Of a stretch of DNA of 64,000 bases, positions 40,340 through 49,782 are shown piece after piece. Under the pieces are notes generated by a model, which saw only the letters and a program-made list of their open reading frames with translations, had not been told where the DNA came from and searched no databases. The stretch covers positions 72,693 through 136,692 of the forward strand of contig CACAYF010000002.1 in NCBI GenBank assembly GCA_902536655.1, given 5' to 3'. The DNA comes from an uncultured Alphaproteobacteria bacterium (lineage in GTDB: Bacteria > Pseudomonadota > Alphaproteobacteria > Methylaequorales > Methylaequoraceae). Each line of letters opens with the position of its first letter. The stretch's first letter is position 1. A program made the position numbers and the translations under genes.

Positions 40340-41491
40340 TTGGAAAAAAAAAAAAATAACTTACCCTTAGATGGAATATTAGTATTGGACTTAACAAATG
40401 TTTTATCAGGTCCGTTTGCTACCTTAATATTGTCTGATTTGGGAGCTAAGGTAATCAAAATAGAAAAACCTGGTGGGGACGATTCAAGAGGTTATGGCCC
40501 TTTTGCAAATGGAAAATCTGGATACTTTATTTCGTTAAACAGAGGGAAAAAAAGTATTTGTTTAGATTTAAAAAAAAAAAAGGAAAAACAAATTTTTGAG
40601 AAAATTCTATCTAAATCAGATGTTCTCATAGATAACTTTAAGCCTGAAACTCTTAAAAAACTTGGTTTTTCTTGGAAATATTTGTCCAAGAAATATCCAA
40701 GATTAATTTACAGTAAAATTTCTGGATTTGGAGAAACGGGCCCACTTAAAGACCTTCCAGCTTATGATATAATTGTTCAAGCCATGGGAGGGTTAATGAG
40801 TATTACTGGCAAGGATGAAGAAAATTTAGTAAGAGTTGGGACTTCTATCGGTGATATTACTGCTAGTTTATTTGCAGTTATTGGAATATTAAGTCAATTA
40901 ATTAGACGAAATAAAACAAATTCTGGCTCTAAATTAGATTTAAGTATGTTAGATTGTCAGGTTTCAATTTTAGAAAATGCAGTTGCAAGATATTCAATCG
41001 AAGGTAGAAATCCTAAACCATTAGGAACTGATCACCCATCAATTTCACCATTTGGTGCTTTTAAAACAAAAGATGGACTATTAGTTCTAGCAATTGGAAA
41101 TGATAGATTATTTGAAAAATTTTGTAATGTTTTAAAAAATAAAAAATTGGCTGAGAAATATTCTACTAATAAAAAAAGAAATGATAATCTTAATAATTTT
41201 AAAAAGGAATTAGAGTTAATTTTTAAGAAAAATAAAACGTCATTTTGGATCAAGAAATTAACAATCAATAAAATACCATGTGCAAAAATTAATTCAGTCA
41301 GCGAGATAACGCGTAATAAACAAATACTTCATAGAAAAATGATTTCTGACTACCCCGAGAAACTCGGGAAATTAAAGGTTACTCGCACTCCATTCAATTT
41401 TGATTTTGTTAAAAATAAGCCACAAATAAAGTTAGCACCAAATTTAGATGAGCATAGAAACGAAATTTTAAAATTCTTTGGAATAAATTAA
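40340..41491 (+). CDS. CaiB/BaiF family CoA transferase, putative TTG start
   Basis: LPLDGILVLDLTNVLSGPFATLILSDLGAKVIKIEKPGGDDSR, YDIIVQAMGG. Confidence 0.9.
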   Translation: MEKKKNNLPLDGILVLDLTNVLSGPFATLILSDLGAKVIKIEKPGGDDSRGYGPFANGKSGYFISLNRGKKSICLDLKKKKEKQIFEKILSKSDVLIDNFKPETLKKLGFSWKYLSKKYPRLIYSKISGFGETGPLKDLPAYDIIVQAMGGLMSITGKDEENLVRVGTSIGDITASLFAVIGILSQLIRRNKTNSGSKLDLSMLDCQVSILENAVARYSIEGRNPKPLGTDHPSISPFGAFKTKDGLLVLAIGNDRLFEKFCNVLKNKKLAEKYSTNKKRNDNLNNFKKELELIFKKNKTSFWIKKLTINKIPCAKINSVSEITRNKQILHRKMISDYPEKLGKLKVTRTPFNFDFVKNKPQIKLAPNLDEHRNEILKFFGIN

Positions 41492-42183
41492 TCCCAAGGT
41501 CCTCTTTTTAAAAAAACTGATTTTCCTTTTTTAGTGATAGTTTTTTTAATTTTATTATTGAAAATATATGAATAAAGCAATCCAAATACAAAACCACCAA
41601 TATGAGCAACCCATGCAACATTGGATTCTTGATTACCAAGATTAAGAAATTGAAATAAAAACCAAAAAATCAAAAGTATAAAAGCTGGGACTCTAATCGT
41701 AAAAAAAATAAAAAAAGGGATTAAAACAAGAACCTTTGCTTTTGGAAATAAATGAAGATAAGCACCGAGAACTCCAGCGATTGCTCCGGAAGCTCCTATT
41801 AATGGAATATTCGAGGTTATGTCCAATAATCCATGACTTATAGAAGCAACAACACCGGACAAGATATAAAACAATATAAATTTTTTGGAACCCATTTTAT
41901 CTTCAACATTATCTGCAAAAATCCAAAGATAGAGCATATTACCTAAAAAATGCATCCAACTACCATGCATAAAAATAGAGGTAATTAGGGTAAATGTAGG
42001 TAAAAGAAAAGGTAAATCTGAACCTAAAAAGAAAGATTTTGGCTTAAAACCAAAATAATAGGTAAAATAATTTGAATTCTCTAAAGACAATTGAATAAAA
42101 AATACAATTGAACATAAAATTAATATTAGAGACCTTATGTGTGTTTTATTTTTTGTTGGATTGTCGTCTTTTAAAGGTATCAC
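41488..42183 (-). CDS. Rhomboid family intramembrane serine protease, GTG start
   Basis: GSWMHFLGNMLYLWIFADNVE, LIGASGAIAGVLGAY, AHIGGFVFGLLY. Confidence 0.92.
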   Translation of the reverse strand: MIPLKDDNPTKNKTHIRSLILILCSIVFFIQLSLENSNYFTYYFGFKPKSFFLGSDLPFLLPTFTLITSIFMHGSWMHFLGNMLYLWIFADNVEDKMGSKKFILFYILSGVVASISHGLLDITSNIPLIGASGAIAGVLGAYLHLFPKAKVLVLIPFFIFFTIRVPAFILLIFWFLFQFLNLGNQESNVAWVAHIGGFVFGLLYSYIFNNKIKKTITKKGKSVFLKRGPWD

Positions 42184-42863
42184 TATATAACTTTCTGTTG
42201 TGCTATTTTGGTTTTACCGAGTATTATTAAAAAGGTATTTTTATCGATAATATCAGAAAAAACTTTCGATTTAACATCTATTCCTCCAGTGAAATGACCG
42301 AAAGAGGGTAGAATACAAAAATCTCTTGAAACTACAAAACACTTGTATGAATATGAAGAGTTGTTAATTTTTATAATTGTTTTGGGATGAAAATGTCCAG
42401 AAAATTCAAAAAAATCCTTTGAATTATTTTTGCTTTTAATGTGCTTAAAACTTAAATCATTGTCCTGAAAACTATTAAAAAATTTACCTCCAATCTTGTC
42501 TTTATTAAAAAGTTTTTTATCGTGATTTCCTGTAACCCATTTAAAATCAACTGTTTCAGTAATTTTGTTTAACTCTATTATTTCTTGGTTATTCATATTT
42601 AAAATTGAAAATTTATCATGAAAATTATCGCCCAAAGTTATAATTCTGCTTGGTTTATAAATTTCAATAACTTTCTTTAATTTATACAAAGTCTCTTTAA
42701 TATCATATGGTGGAATTTGGAACCCGCTTATATTAAAAGATTTAGCTTTACCAAAATGAAGATCAGCTAAAACTATCGTTTTAGTTTGCTCGATAAATAG
42801 AACACCTGTTTTGTCAAAATAAATATCATAATTTAAAATTTTTTTTTTTAAATTATTTTGCAT
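42183..42863 (-). CDS. pdeM: Ligase-associated DNA damage response endonuclease/phosphoesterase PdeM
   Basis: ADLHFGKA, TLGDNFHD, TGNHDKK, SGHFHPK metallophosphatase motifs; adjacent to ligase-associated helicase. Confidence 0.85.
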   Translation of the reverse strand: MQNNLKKKILNYDIYFDKTGVLFIEQTKTIVLADLHFGKAKSFNISGFQIPPYDIKETLYKLKKVIEIYKPSRIITLGDNFHDKFSILNMNNQEIIELNKITETVDFKWVTGNHDKKLFNKDKIGGKFFNSFQDNDLSFKHIKSKNNSKDFFEFSGHFHPKTIIKINNSSYSYKCFVVSRDFCILPSFGHFTGGIDVKSKVFSDIIDKNTFLIILGKTKIAQQKVI

Positions 42864-45184
42864 TATAAAATTTCATTCGCTTTGGTTTTTTCTTTTTCCA
42901 TTATTAATGATTTTGAAAATTCAGACACTTCAGAGAGATTTTTAAAAAAGAATTTTAAATTTTTAATCTTATAAATCTGACTTGATTGTATAAAATAATT
43001 ATTAATTTCCTCAGCTGTTATTTTTAGAATTATGTGATTTGGTTCATATTTCATCAAAGTATCAAATATCAAATCACAATTGATGAAGTTTTTTCTTGTT
43101 TTGGTATAAATATTATTTTTCAGCACTAAACCGCTAATCAAAGCAATTTCTTTAAAAATTCTTTTAGCTAATGCAGTGTTTAAAAAATTAACATTATTAA
43201 ATTCTTTTTTAAAAAAAAAAATTAAATCTTCTTTTTGAATATTTATTTTTTCTTTAAAAAACAAACCAAAGGAATAATCATTTAATATATAATTAATTGT
43301 AAAAATTTTTTTTTCATTCAAGTAATCTATTAAAAAGTTTGTTAAAGTTTGGTTTGTTTCTCTCCCTAAAAATGTATGGAAGAAAATATATTCTCCAGAT
43401 TGATAAGGAAATTTTTCAATCAAAATTTTATTTTTTGTTGGAATTTCAGACATTTTTTTTTGTTTTAGTAAAAACTTTCTGATTTCATGGGGAAATTTAG
43501 AGAATTGTTTATCTTGAAGAATTCTTAAAATTTCTTCAGACAAATTTGATTTTAATGGCATGCTTCCCCCCCAGTAAACAGGGACTTTTTTCGATTTTTT
43601 TGTTTTTGAAATAACTATTATCTCATCATTTTTAATTTTTAAACACACCAAAGTTAAACCTGCAAAAATAAAAGTATCCTTTTCTTTAATCGAATTTAAA
43701 AATGATTCCTCGACTGTCCCAAGGACTTTGCCTTTTAATGTTTTTATTTTTATGTTGCTGGAATCAATAATTGTTCCTGCATTCATAAGAATATTTCTCT
43801 TACTATGCTCGTCCTTAATTACAAATTTACCATTATTTAGTTTCTTTAGTTTTTTAATATCTTTGCAATTTTGAAGAGCGTAGCCACCATGATGAACAAA
43901 TGACAAAATTTCATTAAAATTCTTTTTAGATAAATTTTTATAAGGAAATGTGCTCTTAACTATTTCAAAAATTTTATCCTCTGAAAAACTTGAATGACAA
44001 GATATTAGGAGTAGGTGTTGACATAGAACATCCTTTGCTCCGTTTTTCTCTAAGATACGGTCATATTTCTTGGAAAAAATTAATTGTTTTAGTGCCACAC
44101 ACTCTAAATATTCAAATTTGTTAGTTGGAATTAATAATGACTCAGAAATTGAGTTATATTGGTGATTTGATCTCCCTGTTCTTTGTATTATTTTATTAAC
44201 GCTTTTTGGTGCACCGATATTTATTATTTTATCTATATTTTTCCAATCTATGCCCATTTCTAATGATGAAGTACTAACAACACAGTTAATATCACTAACT
44301 TTAAATTTCTTTTCGGTTTCCATTCTTATATTTTTAGAAAGTGAACCATGATAAATTCCTATTTTTAAATCTGGATAAGCTAAGAAAAGATTTTTATAAA
44401 GTATTTCGCATTGAGCTCTTGTATTTACGAAAATTATTGTTTTTTTATTTTTTATAATATCGTAAATTTCACCTAAGGCATGATCCACAGAATGTCCATA
44501 GTCTGGCATATTCTTTAAAACAAGAATATCTACTTTTATTTTCTTTAAGAATTTATTGGTAATAATCTTTGTTTTTTTTTTAAATGAAACCCAATTCGAT
44601 AGGTATTTAAAATTTTGAATATTTGTTGAGGACGCAAAAATTCTTATTTTTTTATTGACATTGATTATTTGAGAAATAGCTAAAGCAAGTTGATCTCCAC
44701 GCTTAGTATTTATTATTTCGTTTAATTCGTCTATTGCAAGGTATGTCGTGTTTTGAAAAATTTGATCAACCTCTTTTCTTGTAAGCATTAATGCAAGTGA
44801 TTCAGGTGTTGTAAGAAGAATTTCCTCAGGTTTTTCAATTTGTTTTTTTTTGTAAATATAAGAATCATCCCCAGTTCGTTTACCAACTCTTATTTCAATG
44901 TTCAGATCTGAGACAATTTTGTTTAAATTTTCAAACAAATCTGAAATTATTGACTTAAGTGGAGAAATATAAATTATTCTGGATTTTTTTTTTTTGAGTT
45001 GATCAATTAGTAAAGGAAGAAATAATGTAATTGTTTTTCCGGTCCCTGTATCAGAAGATATAAGATATCTTTTAAAAACATTATTTTGAACTTCTTCTAT
45101 AAAATCTTTTTGATAATTAAATAAAGTCCAACCTCTTTTTTTTAAAAAGAAATTAAACTTATCTGGTAAATTAATTTTATTCAT
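42863..45184 (-). CDS. Ligase-associated Lhr-like DEXH-box helicase (motif II reads DELN)
   Basis: SDTGTGKTITLFLP (motif I), AIDELNEI (motif II), QRTGRSNHQY (motif VI); module neighbours. Confidence 0.87.
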   Translation of the reverse strand: MNKINLPDKFNFFLKKRGWTLFNYQKDFIEEVQNNVFKRYLISSDTGTGKTITLFLPLLIDQLKKKKSRIIYISPLKSIISDLFENLNKIVSDLNIEIRVGKRTGDDSYIYKKKQIEKPEEILLTTPESLALMLTRKEVDQIFQNTTYLAIDELNEIINTKRGDQLALAISQIINVNKKIRIFASSTNIQNFKYLSNWVSFKKKTKIITNKFLKKIKVDILVLKNMPDYGHSVDHALGEIYDIIKNKKTIIFVNTRAQCEILYKNLFLAYPDLKIGIYHGSLSKNIRMETEKKFKVSDINCVVSTSSLEMGIDWKNIDKIINIGAPKSVNKIIQRTGRSNHQYNSISESLLIPTNKFEYLECVALKQLIFSKKYDRILEKNGAKDVLCQHLLLISCHSSFSEDKIFEIVKSTFPYKNLSKKNFNEILSFVHHGGYALQNCKDIKKLKKLNNGKFVIKDEHSKRNILMNAGTIIDSSNIKIKTLKGKVLGTVEESFLNSIKEKDTFIFAGLTLVCLKIKNDEIIVISKTKKSKKVPVYWGGSMPLKSNLSEEILRILQDKQFSKFPHEIRKFLLKQKKMSEIPTKNKILIEKFPYQSGEYIFFHTFLGRETNQTLTNFLIDYLNEKKIFTINYILNDYSFGLFFKEKINIQKEDLIFFFKKEFNNVNFLNTALAKRIFKEIALISGLVLKNNIYTKTRKNFINCDLIFDTLMKYEPNHIILKITAEEINNYFIQSSQIYKIKNLKFFFKNLSEVSEFSKSLIMEKEKTKANEIL

Positions 45185-45200
45185 TTAATAAAGTAATAAC

Positions 45201-45206
45201 TATAAT
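45201..45206 (+). promoter_or_regulatory. Putative -10 element (TATAAT), 5 nt before exonuclease ATG
   Basis: TATAATATGGTATG; leaderless spacing; weak -35. Confidence 0.45.
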
Positions 45207-45211
45207 ATGGT

Positions 45212-46222
45212 ATGAGAAAAACAAATATTAATTGGTTAAAAAAAAAAAGAGAAGGCCTTTATTGTGTTCCGGGAAACTTTTTCATTGATCCTGTTTTTCC
45301 TGTTGAGAAAGCATTAATTACTCATGCTCATACAGACCACGCAAGACCAAATAATAAATCCATTTTTTCCTCTAAGGAAACTATAGAATTAATGCATTTA
45401 AGGTATGGAGAAAGTTATTGTTCAGACTTTCAAATTGCAAGTTTTGATGAGAAAATTAAAATTAACGATGTAACTGTTCAAATTCTTCCAGCTGGTCATA
45501 TTCTTGGTAGTATTCAGTTTTTAATAAATTATAAAGGTTATAGACTTTTGATTAGCGGAGATTATAAAAGGACAAAAGATAAAACTTGTTTAAGCTATGA
45601 ACCTGTAGAATGTGATACATTTATTACCGAAGCGACTTTTGGACTTCCAATTTTTAATCATCCAAATGATGAAAGTGAAGTTAAAAAATTAATTAAATCA
45701 ATTAAAGCTAACGTAAATAAAACTCATCTAATTGGAGTATATGCTCTAGGTAAATGCCAAAGACTAATAACTTTATTGAGGAATCTTGGTTACGATGAGA
45801 CAATTTATTTACATGGTGCTTTAACTAAAATATCAGACTTTTATTCAAAGAATAATATTAAATTAGGGAAAATTTCTAATATCTCTGATTGTTCAAGATC
45901 TGAATACGCCAATAAGTTAGTTCTTTGTCCTCCTTCTTCATTAAACGATAAATGGTCGCAAAAATTTAAAAATGTTGTAAAAGGTTATGCTTCTGGATGG
46001 ATGAGAATACGACAAAGAGTTAAGCAAAAAAATATAGAACTTCCATTAATATTATCTGATCATGCTGATTGGGGTGAAATCTTAAAAACAGTAAATGACG
46101 TTAATCCCAATGAAGTATTAGTGACTCATGGAAGAGAAGAAGCTTTAGTTCATTATTTAACAAAAAAAAATTTTAAAAGTAGTGCTTTAAATTTAATTGG
46201 ATTCGAAGACGAGAATGAATGA
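45212..46222 (+). CDS. Ligase-associated DNA exonuclease (metallo-beta-lactamase / SNM1-like)
   Basis: ALITHAHTDHARP, LISGDYKRTKD, LSDHADWGE. Confidence 0.9.
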   Translation: MRKTNINWLKKKREGLYCVPGNFFIDPVFPVEKALITHAHTDHARPNNKSIFSSKETIELMHLRYGESYCSDFQIASFDEKIKINDVTVQILPAGHILGSIQFLINYKGYRLLISGDYKRTKDKTCLSYEPVECDTFITEATFGLPIFNHPNDESEVKKLIKSIKANVNKTHLIGVYALGKCQRLITLLRNLGYDETIYLHGALTKISDFYSKNNIKLGKISNISDCSRSEYANKLVLCPPSSLNDKWSQKFKNVVKGYASGWMRIRQRVKQKNIELPLILSDHADWGEILKTVNDVNPNEVLVTHGREEALVHYLTKKNFKSSALNLIGFEDENE

Positions 46223-47789
46223 CTTTGTGGAATTATTGAATGACTTAATCTTGAGTCCATCTAGAAAAAAAAAAATAGACTTGTTAAAAATTTTTTTTTG
46301 CAAGTCAAATCTTAAAGACAAAGGTTGGGCTTTTTGCATTTTAACAAATCGAATGGACAGAAAATTTGTAAGTGTTAAAGAATTAAAAGAATTGATCATT
46401 GAAAATTATGATGAAGATTTATTTAGATTTTCCTATGACTATGTGGGTGATCTTGCTGAAACGATCTCCTTGCTTTGGGAAAGTAACAATGAAAAGAATA
46501 CAAAAATAAATCTTCATGAATTCATGGAAATTTTTTCAAATTTTGATCACAAAAATAAGTTTAAGACTAAACTTAAATATTTTCTAGATCGGTCATCTGA
46601 AAATCAAAGATATACCATTATTAAAATTTTAACCGGAGGTTTAAGAGTAGGTGTTTCAAATGGATTGATTAAAGAAGCGTTAAAATTGTCTGGTGTTAGA
46701 AAGAAATCTGAAATAGAAGAGTTCTGGCACGGTTTTAAATTACCATGTACTGACTTATTTGAATGGTTAGACGGAAAAAAACTTCCAAAATACATCAATA
46801 GAAAAAAATTATTTAATTCTTTTATGTTAGCAAATAATTACAATTCTAATGAATTTAAAAGTTGTAAAACAGATGACTATATTGCAGAGTTTAAATGGGA
46901 CGGTATTCGAGCCCAAATAATATTTTCAGAAGATGGGAAAATTTTCTCAAGGAATGGAGAAGACATTACTAATTCATTCTGCGATATTAACACATTTATT
47001 AAAGGTTATTTTGTTGTTGATGGAGAAATAGTTGTAAAAAAAAATAACAAAGTTTTATCTTTCAATCATCTTCAAAAAAGAATTGGTAGGAAAAATCCTT
47101 CTAAAAAACTTATTGAAGATTATCCAATACATTTCATTGCATATGATATACTATTTTATACTAGTGTTGATTGTAGAGCGTTAGATTTAATTGAAAGAAA
47201 AAAATATCTCAATAGATTTATTAATATTTGTAAATTTAGCAATATTTCGACATCATCCTTAATTAAATTTTCAAGTTGGGATCAATTACAAAATATCAAA
47301 GAAACTTCCCTTAATAACCATATTGAAGGTGTGATAATTAAAAAAAAGACTAGCCTATATAAAAAAGGTAGAGTTGTTGACGGTTGGTATAAATGGAAAA
47401 GAAATCCTTTTTCTGTTGATTTTATTATTATGTATGCACAGCGTGGTCACGGTAAAAGATCTTCATTTTACTCAGACTTTACTTTTGGTTGCTGGGTTGA
47501 CGAACAATTTACCAAACTTGTTCCAGTTGGAAAAGCATATTCAGGGTATACAAATGATGAGCTCAAAAGTTTAGATCGTTGGGTTAGAAACAACACAGTT
47601 GAAAGATTTGGTCCTGTTAGATCCTTAAAGCCTGGATTAGTAGTTGAAGTATCCTTTGACAATATTAATTATTCATCAAGACACAAATCAGGGGTGGCTT
47701 TGAGGTTTCCTAGATTTTCAAGAATTCGTTGGGATAAACCAATATCTCAGGTTTGTTCATTAAAATACATAAAAGACTTAATTAATTAA
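46197..47789 (+). CDS. ATP-dependent DNA ligase, ligase-associated (LigB/LigC-like) module type; start may be MNDF at about 46215
   Basis: EFKWDGIRAQI (KxDG), GEIVVKK, EGVIIKKKTSLYKKGRVVDGWYKWKR, VEVSFDNINYSSRHKSGVALRFPRFSRIRWDKP. Confidence 0.93.
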   Translation: MDSKTRMNDFVELLNDLILSPSRKKKIDLLKIFFCKSNLKDKGWAFCILTNRMDRKFVSVKELKELIIENYDEDLFRFSYDYVGDLAETISLLWESNNEKNTKINLHEFMEIFSNFDHKNKFKTKLKYFLDRSSENQRYTIIKILTGGLRVGVSNGLIKEALKLSGVRKKSEIEEFWHGFKLPCTDLFEWLDGKKLPKYINRKKLFNSFMLANNYNSNEFKSCKTDDYIAEFKWDGIRAQIIFSEDGKIFSRNGEDITNSFCDINTFIKGYFVVDGEIVVKKNNKVLSFNHLQKRIGRKNPSKKLIEDYPIHFIAYDILFYTSVDCRALDLIERKKYLNRFINICKFSNISTSSLIKFSSWDQLQNIKETSLNNHIEGVIIKKKTSLYKKGRVVDGWYKWKRNPFSVDFIIMYAQRGHGKRSSFYSDFTFGCWVDEQFTKLVPVGKAYSGYTNDELKSLDRWVRNNTVERFGPVRSLKPGLVVEVSFDNINYSSRHKSGVALRFPRFSRIRWDKPISQVCSLKYIKDLIN

Positions 47790-47790
47790 C

Positions 47791-47818
47791 TTGAAAGTTC
47801 TACTTTTGTTCTTATAAT
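47791..47818 (+). promoter_or_regulatory. SOS promoter: TTGAAA, 16 bp spacer containing a LexA box (GTTCTACTTTTGTTC, 47797-47811), TATAAT
   Basis: Exact GTTC-N7-GTTC between -35 TTGAAA (47791-47796) and -10 TATAAT (47813-47818), immediately before umuD. Confidence 0.88.
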
Positions 47819-47823
47819 GAAAT

Positions 47824-48228
47824 ATGAGGAAAAATTTAGTGAAAAACAAAGTAAAATTGATTAGTGCGTCAGCAGGTTTTCCTTCGCCCGCAGAAAATTA
47901 TGTTGAGGAAAAATTAAATTTAAATAGTTATTTAATTAAAAACAAAGAATCTTCTTTCTTTGTAAGAGTATCTGGTGACTCTATGATTAATGTAGGTATC
48001 TTTGATAATGACATATTGATTGTAGATAGATCACTAGACCCCAAAAGACAATCAATAGTTATAGTGTCGATAGATGGAGAGTTAGTAATAAAAAAGCTGA
48101 TGAAAGATCAATCAAAAAACTATTACTTAAAATCTGAAAATAGTAATTATCCAAATATAAAGTTAAATTCAAACAGAGATACTATTATATGGGGCGTCGT
48201 TACCTATGTGATACACAGTTTAAGTTAA
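47824..48228 (+). CDS. umuD: UmuD-like S24 peptidase, translesion polymerase V subunit
   Basis: ASAGFPSPAENYVE cleavage site, RVSGDSMINVGIFDNDIL, GELVIKKL; followed by umuC. Confidence 0.92.
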   Translation: MRKNLVKNKVKLISASAGFPSPAENYVEEKLNLNSYLIKNKESSFFVRVSGDSMINVGIFDNDILIVDRSLDPKRQSIVIVSIDGELVIKKLMKDQSKNYYLKSENSNYPNIKLNSNRDTIIWGVVTYVIHSLS

Positions 48229-48232
48229 AATT

Positions 48233-49555
48233 GTGATAGCTCTATTAGATTGCAATAACTTCTATGTGTCTTGTGAAAGACTATTTAATCCAAGATTAAT
48301 TGGAAAGCCTGTTGTGGTTCTTTCAAATAATGATGGTTGTATTATTTCTCGCTCTGATGAAGCTAAAGAAATTGGAATAAAAATGGGAGAACCATTTTTT
48401 AAAATTAGAAGTATCTTATTAAATAATAGAGTAACAGTACGATCTTCCAATTATTCATTCTATGGAGATATTTCAAATAGAATTATGAATATTTTAAAAG
48501 AAGATCTCTCGGAGGTTGAAGTTTATTCAATAGACGAGGCATTCTTTAATTTGAAAAAAATCCAAAATAGAGAAGATAAGTGTATTGATCTTGCTAATAA
48601 AATATTAAAATGGACTGGAATTCCAGTCAGTATCGGAATAGCTGAAACAAAAACCCTAGCAAAAATAACTAATAGAGTAATTAAAAAAAAGAAGCGATAT
48701 AAGAACATAAGTTTTAATTATAGTAATGTCTTAGAGGTAAATAAAAGTAATGATTTATTGTATATATTAAAAAATACAGAAGTTGAGGATGTCTGGGGAG
48801 TTGGTAAAAAATTATCAATATTTTTAAAGAAAAATAATATTAATAATGCCCATGACTTAAAAGAGTGCGATGAGAATTTTATTAGAAAACAGAAAGGTGT
48901 TGTACTACAAAGAACTGTTCTCGAGTTGAGAGGTACAAAATGTAATTATATTCAAATCACTGTACCTATTAAAAAATCGATTTGTGTTTCGAGGTCATTC
49001 GGCAATAAATTGATTAGTTACGATTCCATAAGAAGCGCATTGATCGTTTATACACAAAAAGCGGCCTCTAAAGTAAGAGTAAATAATTTATTTTGCAGAG
49101 TTATAACTGTATTCTTAAAAACCTCTAGGTATCAAAAAAATTTTTATGCAAATAGCAAAACATACACTTTAATTGAACCGACAATTGATTTAAGAGTTAT
49201 TTGGAAAACTGCAGAAAATTTATTAAAAAGCATATACAAAAACGGTCATTTATATAGCAAGGTTGGAATTATACTATCTGAATTTCATGATGCAAAATCT
49301 ATACAACAATCGTTGATAAAAAGTAAATATAATCTAGAAGTGAAGAACAATGAAACAGTACTAATGGAATTAATTGACAATGTTAATAATAGGTTTGGAT
49401 ATGGTAAATTAAGATTATCATCAGATTGTAATAAGAATTTTTTTTCCAAAGAAAACAACAGAAAAGATCAAAATTCAGCTTGGCAGATGAAATCCAATTA
49501 TCGTTCACCTTGCTATACTACAAGTTGGTGTGATATACCAATAGTGAAAGTTTAA
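48233..49555 (+). CDS. umuC: UmuC-like Y-family DNA polymerase, GTG start
   Basis: ALLDCNNFYVSCERLFNPRL, VVLSNNDGCIISRS, EVYSIDEAFF, VWGVGKKL. Confidence 0.95.
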   Translation: MIALLDCNNFYVSCERLFNPRLIGKPVVVLSNNDGCIISRSDEAKEIGIKMGEPFFKIRSILLNNRVTVRSSNYSFYGDISNRIMNILKEDLSEVEVYSIDEAFFNLKKIQNREDKCIDLANKILKWTGIPVSIGIAETKTLAKITNRVIKKKKRYKNISFNYSNVLEVNKSNDLLYILKNTEVEDVWGVGKKLSIFLKKNNINNAHDLKECDENFIRKQKGVVLQRTVLELRGTKCNYIQITVPIKKSICVSRSFGNKLISYDSIRSALIVYTQKAASKVRVNNLFCRVITVFLKTSRYQKNFYANSKTYTLIEPTIDLRVIWKTAENLLKSIYKNGHLYSKVGIILSEFHDAKSIQQSLIKSKYNLEVKNNETVLMELIDNVNNRFGYGKLRLSSDCNKNFFSKENNRKDQNSAWQMKSNYRSPCYTTSWCDIPIVKV

Positions 49556-49557
49556 AA

Positions 49558-49782
49558 ATGGATCAAAAAGACCAAAAAAAACTTGCTTCAGCAATTGTGT
49601 TGAAAGCAAGAGAAGAATGCAGAGCAAAGAGAATAGACCCTTATATTGCAGTAGGTGCCTTTATCGACGAAACAATAAGAGAGTTATCACAAGTAAATTC
49701 AGACGAAAAAGTTTCTGAGTTTCTAATTAGTATAGCTGAAAAAGTCAAATTAGGTATGTACAGGAAAAAAAAATCAATTTGA
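49558..49782 (+). CDS. Small hypothetical protein (74 aa), third cistron of the umuDC unit
   Basis: ATG 2 nt after the umuC stop; helical, charged; no recognised family. Confidence 0.65.
   Translation: MDQKDQKKLASAIVLKAREECRAKRIDPYIAVGAFIDETIRELSQVNSDEKVSEFLISIAEKVKLGMYRKKKSI

Noticed and set aside
45185-45211. Possible LexA box controlling the ligase-associated module
   Set aside because: No GTTC/GAAC half-sites in the divergent gap; direct SOS control is not supported here.
48613-48628. 16-bp perfect palindrome GACTGGAATTCCAGTC
   Set aside because: Lies inside the conserved umuC coding sequence (WTGIPVSIG motif); no reason to call it an operator.
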